Part shown: positions 1 through 5,058 of the stretch, one piece after another
Layout of the letters: each line of letters starts with the position of its first letter
Numbering within the stretch: the stretch's first letter is position 1
Source: Cytophagales bacterium
GTDB taxonomy: Bacteria > Bacteroidota > Bacteroidia > Cytophagales > ES-bin-26
Reading direction: 5' to 3'
Length of the DNA: 6,675 bases
Assembly: GCA_014379925.1 (NCBI GenBank)
Contig: JACMKY010000231.1
Coordinates: 1-6,675, forward strand
Position numbers and translations under genes: made by a program
Notes under the pieces: generated by a model
The model's input: the letters and a program-made list of their open reading frames with translations, nothing else
Database searches by the model: none
Told to the model about the DNA's origin: nothing

Positions 1-1
1 A

Positions 2-91
2 AAAGACCTTACGAATGGATTGTTGGATGAAGCACGAACCGAACAAGCCCACTCGTATGATATTGATTCCAACGTTTACCTAGTTGCGTAG
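2..91 (+). CDS. possible C-terminal end of an upstream gene (partial)
   Basis: An open frame runs in from the left edge for 29 codons and stops at TAG (89-91). The peptide ends in SYDIDSNVYLVA, and 35 bases separate its stop from the next start codon. I do not recognise the family and cannot assign a function from so short a tail. A second plus-strand frame is also open from the edge to a TAG at 81-83, so the choice of frame is not secure. I prefer this frame because its residue composition looks more protein-like. The codons are not GC-biased, as in the small lipoprotein gene that follows and unlike the genes further right. Confidence 0.3.
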   Translation, partial: KDLTNGLLDEARTEQAHSYDIDSNVYLVA

Positions 92-126
92 GCCCACCGA
101 AAAAATTAGCTTGAACAGCCTAAATC

Positions 127-516
127 GTGAACAAGTCCATCGTTCTTGCCGCTGTAATTGCGGTATTTTTTGGGTGTGAAGCCAAAAAAACAGCGCCCGG
201 ACCTAAATCGCTCGTAACCATTTGCGGGGTTAAAGATTCCGCAAAGGAACTCGCTTGGTTAAAAGAAATTATTGCCAAGGCCGAAGACGATCGCACCAAC
301 AAAACGTACTCGGGTAACTATTTGGGCTCGGTATATTTGGAGAAATTCAATGGGCAGGATGTGTTTTACACCGATATGGCCATGGGCAGTGGGGGACTTG
401 CCTTTCGGTTGTTCACTTGTGATGGCCAGCCGGTTTCGTTCTCCAGCAACGAACAAATGTTATCTTTTGTCAAAGCTGTTCAAAAATCAAAATTGATCTA
501 CTCCAACCTATTCTGA
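127..516 (+). CDS. small lipoprotein of unknown function, 129 aa
   Basis: The protein begins with a short positively charged end (MNKS) and a hydrophobic stretch, then a lipobox-like FFGC with Cys17. This predicts export, lipidation and anchoring in the envelope. The mature part is about 110 residues of mixed polarity with no membrane segment. It contains a helix-like ELAWLKEIIAKAEDD (41-55), a strand-rich middle (YLGSVYLEKF, then DVFYTDMAMGSGG) and two further cysteines, Cys33 and Cys98, that could form a disulfide. The start is GTG at 127; an in-frame TAA at 121-123 excludes any earlier start, and no Shine-Dalgarno sequence is visible. GC content is about 48% over 181-420 by hand count, clearly below the rest of the window. 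I do not recognise a named domain. Its 3' end faces the minus-strand TraB-family gene across 227 bp. Confidence 0.75.
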   Translation: MNKSIVLAAVIAVFFGCEAKKTAPGPKSLVTICGVKDSAKELAWLKEIIAKAEDDRTNKTYSGNYLGSVYLEKFNGQDVFYTDMAMGSGGLAFRLFTCDGQPVSFSSNEQMLSFVKAVQKSKLIYSNLF

Positions 517-743
517 AATCAGTTTTTGGTCGTATTCCAAAAGCCGATCAATTAATTTGATTCCGCTTGCTTCTCAATAGAACTGCGTGGGATACCCTTT
601 GATCGGTGCTACCCGGCAGGAGCGTACTGGCGTTTCACGGCGGAAATTTTACGGCGCGGCTGCCGCTTTCCTTTGTTTGTACCCGTAGTCGATGGTTGAC
701 AGTCAATGGACAATCGACGGCCATCCATCGATCACTGAACTGA
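517..743. other. intergenic region between convergent genes
   Basis: This 227-bp gap separates the 3' ends of the small lipoprotein gene and the TraB-family gene. Its only clear structure is the nested inverted repeat at 688-731. A 39-codon basic minus-strand ORF (609-728) fits inside but has no independent support. I see no classical hairpin plus T-tract terminator for either gene. Confidence 0.6.
688..731. repeat. nested palindromic element near the TraB-family gene 3' end
   Basis: Three inverted repeats overlap here. The outer arms are TCGATGG (689-695) and CCATCGA (725-731). An alternative pair is GTCGAT (688-693) with ATCGAC (713-718). Inside both lies an 11-base palindrome, TTGAC-A-GTCAA (696-706). 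All arms match perfectly. The element starts 13 bases past the stop codon of the minus-strand TraB-family gene, so it may act in transcript 3'-end formation or be a dispersed intergenic repeat. There is no T-tract on either side, so it is not a standard intrinsic terminator. Confidence 0.5.
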
Positions 744-1670
744 TCACAGGGGTTTCACCGCGTAGCCGCGTTGGCGGAGCAGGGAAATCAGCCCTTGTTC
801 ACCCACCAGGTGGCCCGCCCCCACGGCAATGAACGTGGGCTTGGCCTGCATCAGGTCCGGAATTTTTTTCATCCAGGCGGCATTGCGGTCGTGGAGCAGG
901 GTCTTCATCTCTTCGGGGCGGAAGTTGTCCGGATCGTAGACCATCCGTTGGAGGCAGACCAGGTCCTGCGCCTGGTAGCACTGGGCCATCTTCAGCATTT
1001 CCTCCCGGCTTTTCTCCTTCTCCTTGACCGATTCCACCAGCATGGCCGCCTGCCGCTCCAGCGAAAACTGATCGAACAGGGCGCGGATCTGGTCCTCCAC
1101 GGTTTCCAGGCCGACCACCGTTTTTCCCTGGGCTTTGGCTTCCTGCTGAAAGTAACTGTCCATGGCCGGGCCGTTCTTGTAGGGAGTCGGGTTCAGCTTG
1201 TTCCATTCGAACTGAATGATGGCCGCTTGCAGGGCCATGGGTTTGAAGGAGTTCAGCATCTTCAAGTCCATGCCACTTACCTCTTTGAAGTAGTCGGCGG
1301 TCAGTTGGTATTCTTCCGGCTTGAGGAGTTGATCCAGCGTGGTGCCGCTCATCATGCTGGCCGGCAGCAGCTTCATCATCACGGTCGAGTCCATCACCAC
1401 TTCCCCGGCAACGGCCCCGGAAAGCCCCAGTTTCTCGGCTACTTTGGGCAGCGTTTTCAGGTAGTCGCTGGTGAGCAGGTGAAAGGTGCCGAACAGGTAG
1501 GAGGGCTGGGAAAGGCCTTTTCCGCTCACTTCCCACAGCACGGCATTTTCGGTTTGGCCGCCGCGGGCGGGTTTGGCCGCGCGCGGTTGGGCAAAGGCTG
1601 GGGCTTGCCATCCGATCAGCAGGAGCAGGAAAGCCAACGGACGCGTACGGCGGGACTGGGAAATTTTCAT
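744..1670 (-). CDS. TraB/GumN family protein, exported, 308 aa
   Basis: The N-terminus has a clear signal peptide: basic MKISQSRRTR, hydrophobic LAFLLLLIG, and a likely cut after APAFA (about residue 27). The mature protein shows the TraB/PrgY/GumN pattern: SYLFGTFHLL with GTFH at 61-64, an acidic strand AGEVVMD around Glu90, GKTVVGLET (182-190) followed by EDQ, RNAAW (262-266), and a C-terminal GAGHLVGEQG (284-293) leading into LLRQRGYAVKPL. The two GxxH motifs (His64, His287) and the glutamate are the residues shared with the related Tiki metalloproteases, so a metal-dependent periplasmic hydrolase or protease is possible. The substrate is unknown. Length is normal for the family. The start at 1670 is chosen because it opens directly into the signal peptide. 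The frame stays open 100 codons further upstream, but that extension is basic, lacks family similarity and would place the signal peptide internally. The gene is divergent from the PhoD-like gene. Confidence 0.9.
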   Translation of the reverse strand: MKISQSRRTRPLAFLLLLIGWQAPAFAQPRAAKPARGGQTENAVLWEVSGKGLSQPSYLFGTFHLLTSDYLKTLPKVAEKLGLSGAVAGEVVMDSTVMMKLLPASMMSGTTLDQLLKPEEYQLTADYFKEVSGMDLKMLNSFKPMALQAAIIQFEWNKLNPTPYKNGPAMDSYFQQEAKAQGKTVVGLETVEDQIRALFDQFSLERQAAMLVESVKEKEKSREEMLKMAQCYQAQDLVCLQRMVYDPDNFRPEEMKTLLHDRNAAWMKKIPDLMQAKPTFIAVGAGHLVGEQGLISLLRQRGYAVKPL

Positions 1671-1968
1671 AACGAACGGGTTGGGGTACGAGGGATTTGC
1701 CAAAGCAATTCTGACGGAGAATGAACGAACGTACCGGATTTTTTGCGACAATCGGCGTGAGGTTACGAAAATAAGGCTTATTTTTGATCCCCGTTTCCCA
1801 ATTCCCCAACCATCAATTCTCCTGGTTAAACCGCACGGAGGCAACCCAAACGCAAGTTCGTCGTTATTGTAATCGGAGTGCCGCCCAGCCGAATGCCGCC
1901 CAATTGTAAACGCACACTTTACGCATGAAACGCTGTGAAATCGTGTACGCGTGATTTGCCTAACCGCC
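1671..1968. other. divergent intergenic region
   Basis: These 298 bases hold the 5' regions of the TraB-family gene (minus) and the PhoD-like gene (plus), so both promoters should lie here. I find no perfect TAnnTTTG box for either direction. The nearest are TATTTTCG on the minus strand (about 1766-1773, one mismatch) and a poorer CTTTAC-containing stretch near 1915-1922 on the plus strand. A 9-base direct repeat, TGCCGCCCA, occurs at 1879-1887 and 1894-1902 (15-base period) and might be a protein-binding site. No RNA gene or additional ORF is convincing. Confidence 0.55.
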
Positions 1969-2988
1969 ATGAAGAAGACTTTAATCCTGTTTTGCTCGTT
2001 GTTCAGCCTGCTGCTTGCCGCCCGTTTCCAGTTGTTCGGTCCTCACCAGACCCCGCCCACCCGCATCGCGTTCGGCTCCGGCAGCCGGCAGACGCCGGAA
2101 CTGCCGCCGTGGCCCGCCATCGTGCGGAACCGGCCCAAACTCTGGGTGCGGCTCGGCGATGACCCCTCCGGCGATCCCGCCGACCCAGCCCGGATGCAAT
2201 GGAAATACGCGCTCATCAAAACCCATCCCGACTACCAACAACTGCTGGCCACCTGTTCGGTGGTGGGCATTCGGGACACCTACGACTACGGAGTAAACGA
2301 GGCCCAGGAATATGCCCACGAGGTTGGAGGCCCGCCGCGCGCGCTTGACCCCCCGGGAAAATCGGTCAACCGTCCGCATCCTGCGCGCCAGGGGACGTAC
2401 GCTGCGTATGGGTACGGCAAAAAGAACCGGCAGGTAAAGGTGATTCTGCTCGATGGCCGCTGTTTGGGCGATGAAAGGAAGGAAGGCGTCGGCACCGCCG
2501 ACCCGGCGGGCGAAGCACAGTGGGCCTGGCTGGAAAAAGAACTGACCAACAGTCCGGCGGCCGTCCACCTGATTGGGTTCGGCATCCGGGCACTGCCCGG
2601 AGAATCTCCCTACCCGGAACGGGCCAACCCTCCCCGGGCGCGCCAACGTCTGCTGGACCTGATCGGTAAAATCCGGCCCAGGGGTGTGATCCTGCTGAAC
2701 AGCGACCGGCACGCGGCCGAAATGTCGTGCGTAGCCCTGCCCGGCTATGCCTACCCGGTTTACGAAGTAACGACCAGCGGCCCGACTGTCGGCCAGGAAA
2801 CCGGTGCCGGGCACAAGCGTCCCGCTGTCGGCGGGTGGGCGGGTCCGCTCAATTTCGGCCTGCTCACCATCGATTGGGAGGCCCGCCCCTTGGCGGTGGA
2901 ACTGCAAGTGCGGGACCTTCATAACGCGGTGCTGCTTGGCCAGCGCGTCGTTTTTGAAGAAGCACCCCAGTCGACCACGGAAGAGTAG
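1969..2988 (+). CDS. PhoD-like (alkaline phosphatase D family) protein with an eroded metal site, 339 aa
   Basis: The protein opens with a signal peptide (MKKTLILFCSLFSLLLAA) and then follows the PhoD-like metallophosphatase layout in order: IAFGSGSRQ (33-41), WVRLGDDPSGD (59-69), VVGIRDTYDYGVNE (98-111), VKVILLDGR (156-164), GEAQWAWLEKEL (181-192), LIGFGIRALP (201-210), GVILLNSDRHAAE (239-251), YPVYEVTTSGPTV (262-274) and NFGLLTIDW (295-303). Typical family members have GSCS, LGDNIYGD, WDDHDYG, SGDRH and TSSGLTH at these points. Here the expected Cys is Gly38, the Tyr is Ser67, the Asp-His of WDDH is Thr104-Tyr105 and the last His is Val274. Asp64, Asp103, Asp106, Asp246 and His248 remain. 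Fold and secretion are well supported; phosphodiesterase or phosphatase activity is doubtful. The ATG at 1969 is preferred over an in-frame GTG at 1951 because it starts the signal peptide directly. The reading frame is intact, so this is not an obvious pseudogene. Confidence 0.82.
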   Translation: MKKTLILFCSLFSLLLAARFQLFGPHQTPPTRIAFGSGSRQTPELPPWPAIVRNRPKLWVRLGDDPSGDPADPARMQWKYALIKTHPDYQQLLATCSVVGIRDTYDYGVNEAQEYAHEVGGPPRALDPPGKSVNRPHPARQGTYAAYGYGKKNRQVKVILLDGRCLGDERKEGVGTADPAGEAQWAWLEKELTNSPAAVHLIGFGIRALPGESPYPERANPPRARQRLLDLIGKIRPRGVILLNSDRHAAEMSCVALPGYAYPVYEVTTSGPTVGQETGAGHKRPAVGGWAGPLNFGLLTIDWEARPLAVELQVRDLHNAVLLGQRVVFEEAPQSTTEE

Positions 2989-3238
2989 CGTCGCTTTCAA
3001 CCCGAACCCCTGCTCGTTTTCCTGCTTGAACCACTCCCTTTTTCGCTTGCTCATCCCGCGGTCGGAAAATCGCTGCCAATCACCCGGCGGGACTACGCCC
3101 GTTCCGAATGGCGGTTCCAGACTTCCCTGGGCATCCACTTGGTGCGGAAAAAACGATCCGACGATCCGTTCGACCGCTGATCGGTTCGCCTTACCCGAAA
3201 AAAACGCAACTTTACCCGGTAGTTACCCAACCATCTTT
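2989..3238. other. intergenic region with a possible gene remnant
   Basis: This 250-bp gap precedes the epimerase gene. A plus-strand frame from about 3073 to the TGA at 3178-3180 reads like the end of a protein (SEWRFQTSLGIHLVRKK in part), with about 27 of 35 codons ending in G or C, similar to real genes in this window. It has no ATG start and lies downstream of, and in frame with, the PhoD-like stop codon. It may be a degraded gene remnant or chance. The last ~30 bases before the epimerase start include CAACTTTACCC, a weak match to a -7 box. Confidence 0.35.
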
Positions 3239-4114
3239 ATGACCCATACCCTCGAAAACGAGCAACTCCGCGCGCAAGTCAACCCGCGGGGAGCGGAACT
3301 GGTCAGTCTGCAAGCCAGGCAAACCGGCCTCGAATACCTTTGGCAAGCCGACCCGGCGGTGTGGGGTCGCCACGCCCCGGTGCTGTTTCCCATCGTGGGC
3401 AAACTCCGCAACAACCAGTACGCGTGGAACGGGGAGTCGTTCAGCCTGCCGCAGCACGGCTTTGCCCGCGACGGTGACTTTGAGGTGCTGGACCAAACCC
3501 CGGACCGGCTGGTCCTGCGCCTGCAAGCCGATGCCGCATCCCGGCGGGTATATCCGTTCGAGTTCGAGTTGCGCATCACGCACGCCCTGTACGGCAACCG
3601 GTTGGACGTGGGTTACGAAGTGATCAACCCCGGCGACGGTGATCTGTATTTTTCCATCGGGGCGCATCCCGGATTCATTTGTCCACTCGGGGAAGACGAA
3701 GTTTTTGAGGACTACTTCCTGGAGTTTGACCAACCCGAAACGCTGGACCGGCACCTGATCGAGGGCGGCTTGTTCAATGGAAAGACGGAGCCGCTGCTGC
3801 GGGATTCCCGAATAATTCCGCTTCAACGTTCGCTCTTCGAGCAGGATGCCATTGTGGTGAAAGGATTTCGCTCTTCTTCCCTGACCTTGAAAAGCCGCAA
3901 AAGCACCCCTTCGGTAAAGGTGGCGTTGGCGGGCTTCCCTTACCTGGGCATCTGGACCAAGGAGGCCCCGGCCCGGTTCGTTTGCATCGAACCCTGGTAC
4001 GGCCTGGCCGACCGCACCGACGCCTCCGGCCAACTGTCCGACAAGGAAGGCATCCGAATGGTACCGACGGGAGGCCGTTTCCATTGTCAGCATACGGTGG
4101 AGGTGACTCCCTAG
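3239..4114 (+). CDS. aldose 1-epimerase family protein (LacX/YeaD type), 291 aa
   Basis: This is a galactose mutarotase-like beta-sandwich protein that should interconvert the anomers of a sugar or sugar phosphate in the cytoplasm; no signal peptide is present. Family landmarks in order are RGAELVSLQA (17-26), EYLWQADPAVWGRHAPVLFP (32-51), LPQHGFARD (70-78), YPFEFELRI (105-113), FSIGAHPGFICPL (138-150), FEDYFLEF (156-163), FPYLGIWT (233-240), FVCIEPWYGLAD (247-258) and DKEGI (268-272). The probable catalytic pair and helper are His73, His143 and Glu251, all present. Length is normal. The ATG at 3239 begins directly at the conserved N-terminal strand (MTHTLENEQLRAQVNPRG). An open extension of about 145 codons upstream overlaps the PhoD-like gene and has no family similarity. 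The substrate cannot be fixed from the sequence, and no sugar-pathway genes lie beside it. Confidence 0.93.
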   Translation: MTHTLENEQLRAQVNPRGAELVSLQARQTGLEYLWQADPAVWGRHAPVLFPIVGKLRNNQYAWNGESFSLPQHGFARDGDFEVLDQTPDRLVLRLQADAASRRVYPFEFELRITHALYGNRLDVGYEVINPGDGDLYFSIGAHPGFICPLGEDEVFEDYFLEFDQPETLDRHLIEGGLFNGKTEPLLRDSRIIPLQRSLFEQDAIVVKGFRSSSLTLKSRKSTPSVKVALAGFPYLGIWTKEAPARFVCIEPWYGLADRTDASGQLSDKEGIRMVPTGGRFHCQHTVEVTP

Positions 4115-4307
4115 CCTCCCGAGGGAGAATCCGGGGAAGTGGAGCAAAATCTGCCCGGGAAGCCGGGTTCCGGGTCTTCGGCGGCTTCGTGAGGGATTCA
4201 GTTACCCCGCGGGAATAAATGTTTCAAGCGTACAATTATCCGACCGCATCCCCGGTTTGGCAACATCCTTGCTTAGTGCTTTCCGAACGATTCTTTTCCC
4301 GAACGCT
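4115..4307. other. intergenic region with GC-rich hairpins after the epimerase gene
   Basis: Two short hairpins follow the epimerase stop. CTCCCT (4107-4112) pairs with AGGGAG (4122-4127) across the stop codon, and CCCGG (4154-4158) pairs with CCGGG (4163-4167) around a GAAG loop. Neither is followed by a T-tract, so a terminator role is only possible. The rest, up to the lipoprotein start, is AT-richer and probably holds that gene's promoter, but I see no good TAnnTTTG box. Confidence 0.35.
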
Positions 4308-4907
4308 ATGCGAATAAAATCCGCTTTTCTGCTCTGTACGGTGCTGGCCACGTTGGGGGCCTGCGGGGTTGCCCGCCAGTTGAACGAACTGAAAAACTTT
4401 GCCCGGTGCGATTTCCGGCTCAAGACGATGGAAAATACCACGCTGGGCGGCGTGGACGTGCAGCAGGTCCGCAGCGTTTCGGACTTGAACCTGCTGCAGG
4501 CCGGCAAGATCGCGGCCGCCTACGCGGGCGGCTCGCTGCCCCTGGACTTTATTCTGAACGTGGACGTGAAGAACCCCAACGCCAGCCCGGCCGCCATGAA
4601 CCGCATGGAGTGGATTCTGCTCATCGACGACGTGGAAATAACCAACGGAAACCTGACCGACCGCATCGAGATCGCGCCCAACAGCGGCATCACCACGCTG
4701 CCCATCCGCATCCGCGCGGATTTGCGGAAGGCCCTGACGGGTAAGTCCTCCGAATCGACCATTAACTTCGGGTTGAACCTGGTGGGATCGGGCAACCGGC
4801 CCAGCCGCCTGACGCTGAAAGTCAAGCCTTCGATTATGGTGGGCAACACCGCCATCAACTACCCGGGCTACCTGTCGGTCGGCAACGAGTTCGGCGGCGC
4901 GAAATAA
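4308..4907 (+). CDS. LEA type 2-like lipoprotein, 199 aa
   Basis: The N-terminus is a lipoprotein signal: MRIKSAFLLCTVLATLGAC with lipobox LGAC and lipidated Cys19, predicting an envelope-anchored protein. A short linker (VARQLNELKNFARCDF) leads to a beta-rich domain. The core LPLDFILNVDVKNPNA (77-92), followed by MEWILLIDDVEITNG (100-114) and TTLPIRIRADL (129-139), fits the LEA2/WHy fold pattern of a strand ending in NPN, then a hydrophobic strand and a short-turn hairpin. Members of that fold are usually single beta-sandwich domains that bind or stabilise partners rather than enzymes, and no catalytic motif is visible. The ATG at 4308 begins the signal; a TTG at 4257 in the same frame would add 17 residues without purpose. 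It is 151 bp from the DUF3500 gene and probably has its own transcript. The LEA2 assignment is by pattern only. Confidence 0.8.
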   Translation: MRIKSAFLLCTVLATLGACGVARQLNELKNFARCDFRLKTMENTTLGGVDVQQVRSVSDLNLLQAGKIAAAYAGGSLPLDFILNVDVKNPNASPAAMNRMEWILLIDDVEITNGNLTDRIEIAPNSGITTLPIRIRADLRKALTGKSSESTINFGLNLVGSGNRPSRLTLKVKPSIMVGNTAINYPGYLSVGNEFGGAK

Positions 4908-4940
4908 GGGGGAGATGGGCGTAGGAACGGGCGAAATTGC

Positions 4941-4948
4941 TATATTGG
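4941..4948 (+). promoter_or_regulatory. possible -7 box for the DUF3500 gene
   Basis: TATATTGG matches the Bacteroidota TAnnTTTG box with one mismatch, and sits 12 bases upstream of the inverted repeat. If used, transcription would start around 4953-4958 and the whole hairpin would lie in the 5' leader. No TTTG -33 element is present at the usual spacing, so support is weak. Confidence 0.3.
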
Positions 4949-4959
4949 CCCCCGTTGGC

Positions 4960-5031
4960 GTTTAGGAGCGGATGGGTTTGTGAGTCGATGCGTAAAAAAT
5001 GTTGAACTCCCAAACCCATCCACTCCTAAAC
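4960..5031 (+). repeat. long inverted repeat in the DUF3500 gene leader
   Basis: Arms at 4960-4980 and 5011-5031 are reverse complements at 20 of 21 positions. After one further mismatch the pairing continues for four bases (GAGT 4982-4985 with ACTC 5006-5009), leaving a 20-base AT-rich loop (4986-5005). This would be a stable hairpin in RNA. The right arm is built from the 16-bp tandem repeat next to the start codon, and the left arm is an inverted copy of the same unit. Confidence 0.8.
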
Positions 5032-5058
5032 CCATCGACTCCTAAACACTCATCTCCT
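5012..5058 (+). repeat. three tandem ~16-bp repeats ending at the DUF3500 start codon
   Basis: Units are AAACCCATCCACTCCT (5012-5027), AAACCCATCGACTCCT (5028-5043) and a diverged 15-base AAACACTCATCTCCT (5044-5058). The first two differ at one base. The last base of the third unit directly precedes the ATG. The inverted unit lies at 4960-4980, and GAGTCGATG (4982-4990) is the exact reverse complement of 5033-5041 in unit two, so alternative pairings are possible. Confidence 0.85.

Noticed and set aside
609..728. A 39-codon basic ORF on the minus strand just downstream of the TraB-family gene
   Set aside because: It is Lys/Arg-rich and starts within the palindromic element, but has no start-site signal, no recognised similarity and a length expected by chance.
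771..1724. A 317-codon plus-strand ORF opposite the TraB-family gene
   Set aside because: It is the antisense shadow of a well-supported gene in GC-rich DNA, and its His/Gly/Gln-rich composition is typical of such shadows.
744..1970. A 408-residue version of the TraB-family protein starting about 100 codons upstream
   Set aside because: The extension has no family similarity and puts a clear signal peptide in the middle of the protein; the ATG at 1670 is a natural start.
1981..3138. A 385-codon minus-strand ORF opposite the PhoD-like gene
   Set aside because: The plus-strand protein has ordered family motifs and a signal peptide, whereas the opposite frame has none and is Gly/Arg/Gln-rich.
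2804..3238. A long N-terminal extension of the epimerase
   Set aside because: It overlaps the PhoD-like gene by nearly 190 bases, shows no domain, and the conserved epimerase fold begins at the ATG at 3239.
4999..5058. An upstream ATG adding 20 residues to the DUF3500 protein
   Set aside because: The extra residues are just the translated tandem repeats, and they would bury the signal peptide 20 residues in.
5012..5058. Tandem repeats considered as a CRISPR array
   Set aside because: The units are directly adjacent with no spacers and are only 16 bases long.
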